This document shows, one piece after another, positions 26,813-35,395 of a DNA stretch of 64,000 bases. Position 1 is the first letter of the stretch, and every line of letters starts with the position of its first letter. Source of the stretch: Desulfuromusa sp. (GTDB taxonomy: Bacteria; Desulfobacterota; Desulfuromonadia; Desulfuromonadales; Geopsychrobacteraceae); contig JADGEB010000018.1 in the NCBI GenBank assembly GCA_016744595.1, positions 1-64,000 on the forward strand, read 5' to 3'. The notes under the pieces are model-generated. The model did no database searches. It was not told the origin of the DNA and worked only from the letters and a program-made list of their open reading frames with translations. A program made the position numbers and the translations under genes.

Positions 26813-27871
26813 TTAACGCTTCTTCAAGCCATACACATAAGCTAAAAGCTCGGCTACCGCGGTAAACATTTCTTCGGGAATCTCGTCCCCTACCTCTTGC
26901 TTGTACAAGGCTCGTGCCACCGGCTTATTTTCGATGATTGGAACCTTATGTTCCTTGGCTATTTCACGAATTCTGAATGCCAGATGATCGGCACCTTTAG
27001 CGATAATTTTTGGTGCATCCATTTCCGCTCGTTGATATGAAATAGCTACCGACAGGTGGGTCGGATTAGTAACAATGACATCTGCCTTGGGCACTTCAGA
27101 CATCATCCTCTTACGCGCCATTTCTTGCTGTACCGAACGCACCCTAGCTTTGAGTTGTGGGTCACCTTCCGTCTCTTTAAACTCTTCCTTGACCTCTTGC
27201 TTGGTCATCCTCATCTTCTGCTCCATCTCATAACGAGAAAAAGCAAAATCGATCACCGCCAACAAAATAATAATCCCGCAGGTTTTCCCTAAAACTAGAA
27301 AAGCGACCTGACCAAGAAAAATTAAAGTTTGGTTCAGATCAAGCAGCGATAAGGTGAGAGCTGTGTCAAATTCATTGGCAACTGTTTTATAGGCGACAAA
27401 ACCAATGAGGATGATTTTAGCCAGAGACTTGAGCAGTTCGACTGCCGAGCGCTTGGAAACAAATTTGGCCATTCCCTTGATCGGGTTAAACTTATTCAGA
27501 TCAGGCTGAAAGACCTTGGTAGAAAAAAGAGGTCCTACCTGAAGAAAGGAAGACAAAAAACCGACCACCAGAGTGAGAAGAAAAACCGGCCAGAGGAGCT
27601 TTCCCATCACCAGTCCCATCTCCCAAGCCAGATTGACTACTCCAAGTGGGGTCGCCTGAAATTCAGCCATCAACCGCAATAAGCCAGCATAAATTTCCTC
27701 CAAGCTACTCCAGAACTGGCGAGCGTAAAAAACCCAGAGCAACATAGACATCGTCAGCAATGCCGCAGTTGCAACCTCTTTACTTTGCGCAACCTGCCCT
27801 TTTTCACGAAAATCCTGGCGCCGTTTTGCAGTTGCTTCTTCGGTGCGTTCTTGGCCCGACTCTTCAGCCAT
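26813..27871 (-). CDS. flhB: Flagellar export switch protein FlhB
   Basis: Controls the switch of export specificity from rod/hook to filament proteins. The 352-residue protein starts EESGQERTEEATAKRRQDFREKGQVAQSKE (family hallmark) and has four membrane segments. The autocleavage site is N269-P270-T271-H272 (VIVTNPTHLSVAI). RALYKQEVGDEIPEEMFTAVAELLAYV is the usual end. GAGGATATT precedes the ATG. The 172-bp gap to fliR upstream contains a REP-like element, but the order fliPQR-flhBA is kept. Confidence 0.97.
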   Translation of the reverse strand: MAEESGQERTEEATAKRRQDFREKGQVAQSKEVATAALLTMSMLLWVFYARQFWSSLEEIYAGLLRLMAEFQATPLGVVNLAWEMGLVMGKLLWPVFLLTLVVGFLSSFLQVGPLFSTKVFQPDLNKFNPIKGMAKFVSKRSAVELLKSLAKIILIGFVAYKTVANEFDTALTLSLLDLNQTLIFLGQVAFLVLGKTCGIIILLAVIDFAFSRYEMEQKMRMTKQEVKEEFKETEGDPQLKARVRSVQQEMARKRMMSEVPKADVIVTNPTHLSVAISYQRAEMDAPKIIAKGADHLAFRIREIAKEHKVPIIENKPVARALYKQEVGDEIPEEMFTAVAELLAYVYGLKKR

Positions 27872-27952
27872 AATATCCTCTGATTATCATTGACCCGGAA
27901 ACATCTACTCGGAACCTGCCCCAGATCAATATAGGTTGTCACTCCGTATTCC

Positions 27953-27981
27953 GGAGACTCGTAACGAGTACGTGTCCCCCC
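27953..27981. repeat. Diverged GGGGACA-type hairpin between fliR and flhB
   Basis: Read on the minus strand, GGGGGACACGTA and TACGAGTCTCC form an 11-bp stem with two mismatches and a five-base loop. Next to it CTCCG / CGGAG (27,942-27,956) can form a second small stem. The shape matches the hairpin at 15,337-15,373. Its insertion inside an otherwise tight flagellar operon accounts for most of the 172-bp gap. Confidence 0.55.
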
Positions 27982-28043
27982 AAATATTCCCTTCGAGCAG
28001 ACAAACAGGTGTGACAGAATTTTGGCAATTTTGGTTAAAAAAG

Positions 28044-28820
28044 TTACATCAAATTGAAGAGATTCAAGAATCGTTCCGGAAGTGAAGAAAATTCGCCCTG
28101 CAGCAAACTTGCGACAATACCAAAGGTCAACCCCATGACGATAAAGGAGATGCCAATATTGAGAGGAAAGGAGATCATAAAAACATTAAGTTGAGGGAAA
28201 ACCCGGGACATGATTCCAAGGGTGAGAGTCGATAAAATTAAAAGTGCCATAATTGGGGCAACGAGGCGGATACTCAAGATAAAGGAGTGATTTGCAACTT
28301 TGATAATCATCGGGATCGCCCCGCCAGTAAGAGTTAAATCGCCTGGTGGTAGCATTTCAAAAGAGGCGACAATCGCCTCAAGAAAAAGGTGATGAACATC
28401 AAGGGAAAGAAACAGCAGAATCGCAAATATCCCCTGAAATTGAGAAATTAAAGCAACCTGAGTTTGAGTTGTCGGGTCAAAAACATTGGCTGCAGCAAAC
28501 CCCATCTGGTAACCGATCAGTGAACCAGCGAATTCTGCCGCCATGAATACCAACTGAGCCAAAAAACCCACTAACAAACCAAGAATAACTTCTGCTGAAA
28601 TCAGCAATCCCAATTCAAGAGGGGTAAAGCTCTGCGCCGGAATGAAATCTTTGACAATTGGATAGGTCAGCATCGAGAACATAACCGCAACACCGAGCCG
28701 TAATTGTGGTGGAATCTGCCCACCGCTAAACACCGGAATAGCAGCAAACATTGCCGCTACGCGTGCCAGACAGATCAGGAAACCCTGAATTAATGGCAGT
28801 GAAAATTCCGGCAGATCCAT
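28044..28820 (-). CDS. fliR: Flagellar export gate protein FliR
   Basis: A membrane component of the FliPQR export channel. The 258-residue protein has about six membrane segments. LPLIQGFLICLARVAAMFAAIPVFSGGQIPPQLRLGVAVM, AAEFAGSLIGYQMGFAAANVFDPTTQTQVALI and MSRVFPQLNVFMISFPLNIGISF are classic FliR stretches. It lies 15 bp after fliQ. The downstream flhB is 172 bp away across a repeat. Confidence 0.96.
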   Translation of the reverse strand: MDLPEFSLPLIQGFLICLARVAAMFAAIPVFSGGQIPPQLRLGVAVMFSMLTYPIVKDFIPAQSFTPLELGLLISAEVILGLLVGFLAQLVFMAAEFAGSLIGYQMGFAAANVFDPTTQTQVALISQFQGIFAILLFLSLDVHHLFLEAIVASFEMLPPGDLTLTGGAIPMIIKVANHSFILSIRLVAPIMALLILSTLTLGIMSRVFPQLNVFMISFPLNIGISFIVMGLTFGIVASLLQGEFSSLPERFLNLFNLM

Positions 28821-28835
28821 GCGCTACATTCCTAG

Positions 28836-29105
28836 TTATTGGCCAATAGTTGGCAGTTGGTTGAAGATTGAGATCAGAAAAGCGGTTGCTTTTTGTAAAA
28901 TCCAGGGAGCAAAAACCAGCAAAGTTACAAAAACTCCAACAATTTTTGGAATGAAGGTCATAGTTTGTTCGTTGATCTGGGTTGCAGCCTGAAAAATACT
29001 GATAACCAGCCCGATTCCGAGTGCCGCCAGTAACATTGGAGCGGCACACATCAGGGTCGTTTCAATTGCCTGTCGACCGATACTGACAACAAATTCAGGA
29101 GTCAT
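28836..29105 (-). CDS. fliQ: Flagellar export gate protein FliQ
   Basis: An 89-residue membrane hairpin of the FliPQR export channel. MTPEFVVSIGRQAIETTLMCAAPMLLAALGIGLVISIFQAATQINEQTMTFIPKIVGVF contains the family motif FQAATQINEQT between its two membrane segments. The length is exact for the family. An 83-bp gap separates it from fliP, more than elsewhere in this operon, but an AAAGGATC ribosome binding site is present just before the ATG. Confidence 0.97.
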   Translation of the reverse strand: MTPEFVVSIGRQAIETTLMCAAPMLLAALGIGLVISIFQAATQINEQTMTFIPKIVGVFVTLLVFAPWILQKATAFLISIFNQLPTIGQ

Positions 29106-29188
29106 AAAAAGATCCTTTAGGTTGATCGGCTGAAAATTGAAAGTTGTTAGCGTATCTAAAAACCTTCAGCCTGTCTTTACTGTCCCAC

Positions 29189-29926
29189 TTACCCAAAACT
29201 TTGTACGAGTGAGCCAATCACCAGCGACCATCCATCTACTAAAACAAAAAGGAGAATTTTGAACGGCAGGGAAACAATGATCGGTGGCAACATCATCATC
29301 CCCATCGACATCAGAATCGAGGCAACAATCATATCAACCATCAAGAAAGGGACAAACAAGAGAAAACCCATCTGAAAGGCACGTTTCAGTTCTGATAACA
29401 TAAATGCTGGAATCAGAGTCAACATTGAGATATCAGTCTGGTTCTCTGGCTGTGGAGATTTGGAGATATCAACCAGCAACTGCAGATCCTTCTCCCCAAC
29501 TTGTGAAAACATGAACTGACGCATCGGCTGCAAAGCCTCTTCCAGCGCTTTTTCCTGACTGATCTGTTTATCCAGATAGGGCTGCAGTGCCTGTTCATTG
29601 ATTTGTTCAAAAACAGGTGCCATGATAAAGAAAGTCAGGAACAATGCCAGACCGATAACAATCTGATTTGAGGGAGCCGATTGGGTTCCCATTGCTTGAC
29701 GCACAAATGACAAAACAATGACAATCCGAGTAAAGCCAGTTGTCATCAACAGGATCGCCGGGGCAACGGAAAGAATTGTCAGAACAACCAGAATCTGCAG
29801 AGCAGTAGACACTTCTCCTGGATCAGTTGCCTCCCCGATTCCGAGAGTAATTGTCGGCAACCCTTCTGCATAGCCCCCAAAAGGAAATAACAGACACAGC
29901 AACAGGAAAACAAGCTTCAGTTTCAT
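29189..29926 (-). CDS. fliP: Flagellar export gate protein FliP
   Basis: The main channel subunit of the export gate. The 245-residue precursor has a cleavable signal peptide (about 1-20), unusual for an export gate protein but typical for FliP. Four membrane segments follow. ILLMTTGFTRIVIVLSFVRQAMGTQSAPSNQIVIGLALFLTFFIMAPV is the family core, followed by FMLSELKRAFQMGFLLFVPFLMVDMIVASILMSMGMMMLPPIIVSLPFK. Its ATG overlaps the fliO stop. Confidence 0.97.
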   Translation of the reverse strand: MKLKLVFLLLCLLFPFGGYAEGLPTITLGIGEATDPGEVSTALQILVVLTILSVAPAILLMTTGFTRIVIVLSFVRQAMGTQSAPSNQIVIGLALFLTFFIMAPVFEQINEQALQPYLDKQISQEKALEEALQPMRQFMFSQVGEKDLQLLVDISKSPQPENQTDISMLTLIPAFMLSELKRAFQMGFLLFVPFLMVDMIVASILMSMGMMMLPPIIVSLPFKILLFVLVDGWSLVIGSLVQSFG

Positions 29927-30294
29927 GATCGATCCTCTTCCACTTGCTGCAATGTTTCAGCAAACTTGCCATTCGATGACAATTTACTCAAACATTCAAT
30001 GCGGTCATTACTCAATCCAAGAAGCAGTTCTTCACCGCGAACTTTAACCACACAAAGAAACTTTCTTCCTCCTAATGGCCGGGTTTCAAGTACCTGAATT
30101 AATCCGTTTTTTTTCTGTGGCAATACACCAAAACCTTTGCGACTGGCGGCATAGAGCAACAATAAAATACCAATAACAACTGCTAATGCAGCTATCATTT
30201 TCAGGGAAGATCCAAGCAAACTTGGTTCAGCTATAGTCTCCGCGGCAAAAGCTGGAGAGGCAAAGAAAAAGAATGGAAGAATCAATAGACGCAT
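29923..30294 (-). CDS. fliO: Flagellar biosynthesis protein FliO
   Basis: A small scaffold for FliP oligomerisation. The 123-residue protein has a signal-like N-terminus (1-17), one membrane segment (about 32-48, MIAALAVVIGILLLLYA) and a cytoplasmic beta-rich domain with LIQVLETRPLGGRKFLCVVKVRGEELLLGLSNDRI, the FliO motif. Sequence conservation in this family is low, but location between fliN and fliP and the overlap with fliP make it clear. Confidence 0.92.
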   Translation of the reverse strand: MRLLILPFFFFASPAFAAETIAEPSLLGSSLKMIAALAVVIGILLLLYAASRKGFGVLPQKKNGLIQVLETRPLGGRKFLCVVKVRGEELLLGLSNDRIECLSKLSSNGKFAETLQQVEEDRS

Positions 30295-30297
30295 AAA

Positions 30298-30624
30298 TTA
30301 TCCCAGATTTTCAATCCGCTCTGAAGGACTGACAACATCGGTCAATCTCAGGCCGAACTTTTCGTTCACAACAACGGCCTCACCACGAGCAATCAGGCGC
30401 GCATTAACATACAAATCCAAAGGTTCACCCGCCAATTTATCAAGCTCAATAAGAGAGCCCTCTTGCAGTTGCAGCAAGTCACGAACCAGAATGCGGGAAC
30501 GACCGACCTCTACCGAAATCTCCAGGGGAATATCAAGCAACAGATCAATGCCGCGTTCATCAAAGCTGCCCTTCGAAGTAGCAGCACCTGTGGGTTGTCC
30601 ATTTTCAAGATTTACATCGCTCAT
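30298..30624 (-). CDS. fliN: Flagellar C-ring protein FliN
   Basis: Part of the motor switch at the base of the C-ring. The 108-residue protein has a short N-terminal linker and one SpoA domain: LLLDIPLEISVEVGRSRILVRDLLQLQEGSLIELDKLAGEPLDLYVNARLIARGEAVVVNEKFGLRLTDVVSP. This is the short FliN form without the CheC-like phosphatase region of FliY. It lies 3 bp after fliM. Confidence 0.96.
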   Translation of the reverse strand: MSDVNLENGQPTGAATSKGSFDERGIDLLLDIPLEISVEVGRSRILVRDLLQLQEGSLIELDKLAGEPLDLYVNARLIARGEAVVVNEKFGLRLTDVVSPSERIENLG

Positions 30625-30627
30625 TAT

Positions 30628-31638
30628 CTATCCTCCGTTGGGAATTTGTCCCATAACGCGTATTGCTTTTTTACCGCCCTGAACACCGGCCATACCGAAA
30701 AATTTTGGACGATTTTCTACCATAACTTGCAACGGGGTATCTGGCTTACAACCAAGATCAATCACATCCCCAACCTGAAAATTCAAGATGTCGCGAACTC
30801 GTAGTGACAACGTTGCCAAATGTGCTTCGATTTCAACTTCCATATATTCGAGCTCATCGCAGACCAGTGATTGCCATTTACTATTTTGAACTGCGCTCGC
30901 CGGAACAGCTTTAATCTGCTGCTGCTTCTGCAGTGGTTCCAGTGCTGAGTGCGGGATAACAAGAGTGATATCTCCCTCAAGGCTATCAATAGAAACCTTG
31001 AAGCGAGCTGCAACGACACCAACTTCGGAACTAACAAAATTAAGCAGCCGCAAATTACTGACCACCTCAACCAAAGAGGCTTCTATTTCCTGCAACTGAA
31101 AAAAACCTTTATTTAGCTCTGGGCAGCTTGAACTGATCACATCCCGAATAACATTCAGCTCGATTGCACTCATGCCACGATCAGGAATCAGAGTCACATC
31201 ATCTGAGGTTCCACCAAGCACCATCTCAACCAGAGAGAAAGAAAGTTGCTCATCAAAAACCAGCAACCCACCGCCACTCAAAGGCTCCAGTTGCATCACC
31301 CCGATTGCTCCACGCCCCGACAACCGCTGCAATAGAGCGTCAAAGGTCATTGACTCCATCGCTTCCAACTTGATATTGGCAGCACGCTGAAAACGAGTTG
31401 ACAACGAAAGAGAATAATTTCGAGCAAAGCTATCGAGAATCAGATCATAGTTTTTGAGCTTCCATCCATCAGGCCCATCGGCCTTAAAGAGGTTGCAAGA
31501 TTCTGCGGCCGAAGCACTACTAGACACAGAACCTGCTCCAGATTCAGACTCAACACCAACCGATTCAACATCGATGTCACCATGCCTGACTGCCGACAGA
31601 AGGTCGGAAATCTCTTCTTTGCTGAGTATTTTTTCCAC
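30628..31638 (-). CDS. fliM: Flagellar motor switch protein FliM
   Basis: The C-ring protein that binds CheY-P and joins FliG to FliN. The 336-residue protein starts at GTG with an AAGGG ribosome binding site nine bases upstream. The N-terminal KILSKEEISDLLSAV is the CheY-P-binding peptide. The CheC-like middle domain holds LMSGRGAIGVMQLEPLSGGGLLVFDEQLSFSLVEMVLGG, and the C-terminal SpoA domain holds LSLRVRDILNFQVGDVIDL. The strongly conserved LTSGRG-like site reads RLSGRGAIG here. Confidence 0.96.
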   Translation of the reverse strand: MEKILSKEEISDLLSAVRHGDIDVESVGVESESGAGSVSSSASAAESCNLFKADGPDGWKLKNYDLILDSFARNYSLSLSTRFQRAANIKLEAMESMTFDALLQRLSGRGAIGVMQLEPLSGGGLLVFDEQLSFSLVEMVLGGTSDDVTLIPDRGMSAIELNVIRDVISSSCPELNKGFFQLQEIEASLVEVVSNLRLLNFVSSEVGVVAARFKVSIDSLEGDITLVIPHSALEPLQKQQQIKAVPASAVQNSKWQSLVCDELEYMEVEIEAHLATLSLRVRDILNFQVGDVIDLGCKPDTPLQVMVENRPKFFGMAGVQGGKKAIRVMGQIPNGG

Positions 31639-31649
31639 GCCGACGCCCT

Positions 31650-32150
31650 TTATTGGACAACAAAATCGGTAAAATAAATACGCTTGACCTTACCTTTGAG
31701 CAGGATACTATTAATTTCGTTAATCAATTCTGCTCGAAGCTGAATCTTCCCCTGTAAATCATTCAGCTCCCCAAAGGTTTTATTGCCGATCAGTAACAGG
31801 ATGGCATCTTTAAGCTGCGGCATTCGTTGATTGATTTCCATCGTGGCTTCTTCACTATCAACTTCAATAGTGATCGCAGCTTTGAGATAGCGACTTTCTT
31901 GGTCGTCCAGAATATTAATAATGAAGCTATCAATATTAACCATTGGGCCAACCTGTTTCGCCTGTTTCTCCAGTTCAGCCTGCTCTTGCTCTGGAGAAAT
32001 TTTTTCCTCTTCCTCACCACCCATGAAGAAAAAATATCCTGCTCCACCACCAATCAGCAAAACCAGGACTGCGGCAATGATAATGATCAACATCTTTTTC
32101 GATCCACCACCACCTTCTTCAGATTCTTCAGCTGCTTCTTTTTTTGCCAT
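31650..32150 (-). CDS. fliL: Flagellar basal-body-associated protein FliL
   Basis: Forms rings around the stator units and supports torque. The 166-residue protein has an acidic cytoplasmic N-terminus (AAEESEEGGGGSKKM), one membrane segment (about 22-43, LIIIIAAVLVLLIGGGAGYFFFM) and a periplasmic stomatin-like domain with VNIDSFIINILDDQESRYLKAAITIEV and a C-terminal GKVKRIYFTDFVVQ. The ending is typical of FliL. It lies 44 bp after motB and 11 bp before fliM. Confidence 0.95.
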   Translation of the reverse strand: MAKKEAAEESEEGGGGSKKMLIIIIAAVLVLLIGGGAGYFFFMGGEEEEKISPEQEQAELEKQAKQVGPMVNIDSFIINILDDQESRYLKAAITIEVDSEEATMEINQRMPQLKDAILLLIGNKTFGELNDLQGKIQLRAELINEINSILLKGKVKRIYFTDFVVQ

Positions 32151-32194
32151 TATTTTACCCTTCCTTTTTTCGATACTAAAATCTTGTTGTGCTT

Positions 32195-32926
32195 TTAGAA
32201 TGGAGACTGATCTTTAGCGTCCAACAGATAGGGAAGCTCCTGGTTTGGATCTCCCTGGCTTTCCAGCACAAATTCAACCCGCCGATTTAATGCCCGCTCA
32301 CGCTCACTGGCATTGGGAAACAGGGGTTTTTGCGAACCATAACCTGTCGCCGCCATACGACTCAGTGGCACCAGTTGATTTGTTGCCAAAAAACGCAATA
32401 CAACAACTGCCCGGTTCACAGAAAGATCCCAATTGTTCATTTCATCACCAAGATCATCAGTGTGCCCTTCAATTTTCAAGTTCAATGGCAGTGGCCGAAT
32501 GAGTTCGGCCACTTTTTGCAAGATGGGCTCCGCTTCCGGTTGAAGATATCTCTGACTGGATTCAAACAGTATCGCTTCATCAATCCGCAGGACAACGGCA
32601 CCACGATCCTTCACCAGATTGATTTTTTTATTCAACTTCATTTCACGTAATTTGGTTTTCAACCGACGATAAACCTGTGAAGTAAAATCATCATTTACTG
32701 GTGAAAAAGTAACGACTTTTGGAGGAGAGATCTCTGTTTTATCACTGCTCCCCAAGACTCCAAACGCCCCCGCTAGAGAGTCACTGGCCTGATTAAACTT
32801 TACCTGATCCATATTGGCCATCGACAACATCAACACAAAGAACGTCAGCAGAAGAGTCACCATATCACTAAAGGTAACGATCCACATGGGAGCCCCAACC
32901 GGGGGACATTTATGCTTTTTAGCCAT
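32195..32926 (-). CDS. motB: Flagellar stator protein MotB
   Basis: The peptidoglycan-anchored stator subunit. The 243-residue protein has the single N-terminal membrane segment MWIVTFSDMVTLLLTFFVLMLS with the proton-carrying Asp21, a plug/linker region, and a C-terminal OmpA-like domain (about 115-225, LKIEGHTDDLGDEMNNWDLSVNRAVVVLRFL, GYGSQKPLFPNASERERALNRRVEFVL). It follows motA by 12 bp. Presence of the Asp and OmpA motif supports a functional stator. The ion specificity (H+ or Na+) cannot be read with confidence. Confidence 0.95.
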   Translation of the reverse strand: MAKKHKCPPVGAPMWIVTFSDMVTLLLTFFVLMLSMANMDQVKFNQASDSLAGAFGVLGSSDKTEISPPKVVTFSPVNDDFTSQVYRRLKTKLREMKLNKKINLVKDRGAVVLRIDEAILFESSQRYLQPEAEPILQKVAELIRPLPLNLKIEGHTDDLGDEMNNWDLSVNRAVVVLRFLATNQLVPLSRMAATGYGSQKPLFPNASERERALNRRVEFVLESQGDPNQELPYLLDAKDQSPF

Positions 32927-32938
32927 CGTCAGCTCCCG

Positions 32939-33703
32939 TTAACCAAAGTTACTCTGGCGTTCTTTAGGAGAAACAAAAGCGTGTAGACGCTGCTCCATCA
33001 AGCGTGGGTTTTCACCTTCCAGAATCGCTTTCATCCCTTCAGTCACAAGAGTTTTATTTAATACTTCACTCGCCGAACGAAGCTTTAATTTCCCTGAAAT
33101 TGGATTGGCAATGAGATTGGCAATAATCGCCCCATAAAAAGTCGTCAGCAGAGCAACCGCCATTGCCGGTCCGATAGAGGATGGATCACTCATATTTTGC
33201 AGCATCTGTACCAGACCGATAAGGGTTCCTATCATTCCCATTGCTGGAGAATATGCAGCGATGGTTGCAAAAATATCGGCCCCCTTCTCATGCCGTTCCA
33301 TGACATATTCAATCTCTTTTTCCAGCATATCCTTGAGAGCCTCTGGTTCCTGGCCATCAACCGCCATCTGCAGTCCTTTTAGAAAAAACTCATCATCAAT
33401 TTCATTCATCACCGATTGCAACGAAAGAATTCCTTCCTTACGTGCTTTCCCGGCATAGGTAATCAATTTTTCAATTGTATCGATGGGAGAACTGGCTTTA
33501 TGGAAGAAAGCTTTGCGGGCAACATTGAACGCCCCAAGGATATCGCCAAAAGGAAAATGTATCAAAACTGTTCCGGTGGTTCCTCCAAGAACGATAATCA
33601 TCGAAGCAATATCGATAAAAATCATCAAAGAACCACCCTGTAGGATGGCAGAGAGTACCAATCCGATGGCCGCCAGCAAACCTATGATTGTTGCGAGATC
33701 CAT
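32939..33703 (-). CDS. motA: Flagellar stator protein MotA
   Basis: The ion-channel stator subunit. The 254-residue protein has four membrane segments, the long cytoplasmic loop between segments 2 and 3 with charged residues for FliG contact (ARKEGILSLQSVMNEIDDEFFLKGLQMAVDG), and MGMIGTLIGLVQMLQNMSDPSSIGPAMAVALLTTFYGAIIANLIANPI. It opens the second flagellar transcription unit, 114 bp or so downstream of a predicted sigma-54 promoter. GAGGGAAAAT precedes the ATG. Confidence 0.96.
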   Translation of the reverse strand: MDLATIIGLLAAIGLVLSAILQGGSLMIFIDIASMIIVLGGTTGTVLIHFPFGDILGAFNVARKAFFHKASSPIDTIEKLITYAGKARKEGILSLQSVMNEIDDEFFLKGLQMAVDGQEPEALKDMLEKEIEYVMERHEKGADIFATIAAYSPAMGMIGTLIGLVQMLQNMSDPSSIGPAMAVALLTTFYGAIIANLIANPISGKLKLRSASEVLNKTLVTEGMKAILEGENPRLMEQRLHAFVSPKERQSNFG

Positions 33704-33828
33704 ATTTTCCCTCTATCCATTTTTATTCAGTCGTAAATTGTTATCCCAACCATGAACTTCCAACCTGGTAAGGGACTTGTTAAATTATGACTTCTAGATG
33801 ACTAAACTTAGTATCGACTAACTGTCAA

Positions 33829-33844
33829 GCAGGTTACGTGCCAC
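33829..33844 (-). promoter_or_regulatory. Sigma-54 promoter for motAB and downstream flagellar genes
   Basis: On the minus strand TGGCACGTAACCTGCT has the sigma-54 -24/-12 signature, GG and GC separated by exactly ten bases, with the near-consensus TGGCAC half. Transcription would start about 12 bases downstream and leave a leader of roughly 110 bases before motA. It lies directly behind the flgE terminator, consistent with a fresh transcription unit. Confidence 0.7.
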
Positions 33845-33925
33845 TTTAATGGGATATTCCAATAAATTTAAAATTCAGCAAAATCAAGTAGTTGAATAAC
33901 CAATAAAATAAGATGCACACCAACA

Positions 33926-33961
33926 AAGAATGCCACCACTGAAAATCAGGGTGGCATTCTT
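33926..33961 (-). terminator. Rho-independent terminator after flgE
   Basis: AAGAATGCCACC (33,926-33,937) and GGTGGCATTCTT (33,950-33,961) form a perfect 12-bp stem with a 12-base loop. On the minus strand the stem ends in a short T-run only (CTTTGTTGG), so efficiency may be moderate. It lies 30 bases after the flgE stop and just before the sigma-54 promoter of motA, marking the boundary of two flagellar units. Confidence 0.8.
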
Positions 33962-33990
33962 TATCATGTCATGATTTTGACCTACAGTGA

Positions 33991-35322
33991 TCAACGTTTC
34001 AGATTGATAACTTCTGCCAACATTTCATCTGTGGTGGTAATCGTTTTTGAGTTGGCAGAAAACCCCCGCTGAGTGGTGATCATCTTGACGAACTCCTGAG
34101 CCATATCAACGTTTGAAAGTTCAAGGGCATTTGTGAAGATACTACCAACCCCTGATCCCACCGTACCAATAACCGGAACACCGGAACTGGTACTCTGGGC
34201 ATACATATTACTACCAATTTTGCTTAGAGAACTCGGGTTGGTGAATTTCGCCAAAGGAATACGCATCAACTGTCGCGGAGTTCCGTTGGAAAAGTTACCA
34301 ACAACGTTGCCAAATTCATCAACACTTAATTTAACCAGAGTACCAGTACCGAAACCATCTTGTTCCTGCGAAACAACCACTGAGGGGCTTGCATATTGGC
34401 TGGTCTGCATATCGATAGAAACTTGCTGGGTCTGAATTGCACCATTAATCCAATCCAACGTTCCAGCAGTTGTTGTTGCGGTCGGTCTGGGGAAGACCGG
34501 ATCACTACTAGTATCACCAGGGGTTGTATAGAGCTCGGCACCATCGATAGAGATCAAATCACCGCTGGAATCAAAGGCCAACGATCCACTACCGACAACC
34601 TCCAATACACCCGAGGTACCACCAGTCACCTCACCACCATCGACAACAGTATTCCAATCCCAATTCTGGTCAGCTGTTTTGGTAAAATAGGTTGTCATCA
34701 GGTGGGTACTTCCCAAACTATCAAAAACCTGGATTGAGGTCGCATAGTTTGAGCTCCCGGTTGGATCCAAGGGATCAAAACCAGCAGCTATTGCGATAGA
34801 ATCAGAGTCGAGGTTGGTATTCAAATCGATATTTGCCGTTGGCTCTGCCGGGGTAAACGATTGGGTATTAGCCCAGATCGGGGTCAGATCCCCAACCGTA
34901 TTACCATTTTCATCCAGCTGGTACCCCATCACGTTGTAGCCTTCGGGGTTAATCAGAAATCCGTCGGCACTGAAACGGAAGGCACCAGCCCGGGTATAAT
35001 TGTTGGATGCGTTACCAGTGGCCGGATCACTGACGATAAAAAAGCCCGCCCCTTCAACCGCCAGATCGGTATTGGTTTCAGTATTTTCAAAGGTTCCCTG
35101 ACTGAAGATGGTATCCACAGTCGACAGACCAACACCTCGACCAACCTGAGAGGTTCCACCAGAACCAGAGATCTGACTGGAAAGCAGGTCACCAAAAATT
35201 GTTCGACTCGATTTAAATCCGACAGTATTGGCATTAGCAAGATTATCACCAAGAACACTCATCGCATTTGCGTTAGCATTAAGTCCACTGACTCCACTAT
35301 AAAGAGCACTAGATACTCCCAT
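33991..35322 (-). CDS. flgE: Flagellar hook protein FlgE
   Basis: Polymerises into the hook. The 443-residue protein begins MGVSSALYSGVSGLNANANAMSVLGDNLANANTVGFKSSRTIFGDLLSSQ and ends LSNVDMAQEFVKMITTQRGFSANSKTITTTDEMLAEVINLKR, the two rod/hook coiled-coil ends. The middle is a Ser/Thr/Gly-rich surface domain including DQNWDWNTVVDGGEVTGG. The start at 35,320-35,322 has a GGAGAGATAAA ribosome binding site; the frame is open ten codons further. Two tandem hairpins lie just upstream and a terminator just downstream. Confidence 0.96.
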   Translation of the reverse strand: MGVSSALYSGVSGLNANANAMSVLGDNLANANTVGFKSSRTIFGDLLSSQISGSGGTSQVGRGVGLSTVDTIFSQGTFENTETNTDLAVEGAGFFIVSDPATGNASNNYTRAGAFRFSADGFLINPEGYNVMGYQLDENGNTVGDLTPIWANTQSFTPAEPTANIDLNTNLDSDSIAIAAGFDPLDPTGSSNYATSIQVFDSLGSTHLMTTYFTKTADQNWDWNTVVDGGEVTGGTSGVLEVVGSGSLAFDSSGDLISIDGAELYTTPGDTSSDPVFPRPTATTTAGTLDWINGAIQTQQVSIDMQTSQYASPSVVVSQEQDGFGTGTLVKLSVDEFGNVVGNFSNGTPRQLMRIPLAKFTNPSSLSKIGSNMYAQSTSSGVPVIGTVGSGVGSIFTNALELSNVDMAQEFVKMITTQRGFSANSKTITTTDEMLAEVINLKR

Positions 35323-35340
35323 TTTATCTCTCCTGTTTGG

Positions 35341-35394
35341 AAGCCGCGTCAATCAGTCGGCGGCTTGCGAACCTCCTCAAAGAGGACCGGTTCG
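35341..35394 (-). promoter_or_regulatory. Tandem hairpins in the flgE leader
   Basis: AAGCCGC / GCGGCTT (35,341-35,366) and CGAACC-TCCTC / GAGGA-CC-GGTTCG (35,368-35,394) form two adjacent stems in the 73-bp gap between the TIGR02530-type gene and flgE. They end about 19 bases upstream of the flgE start. They could attenuate transcription, mark an RNA processing point or raise flgE translation; the sequence does not decide. No T-run makes simple termination less likely. Confidence 0.45.
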
Positions 35395-35395
35395 G

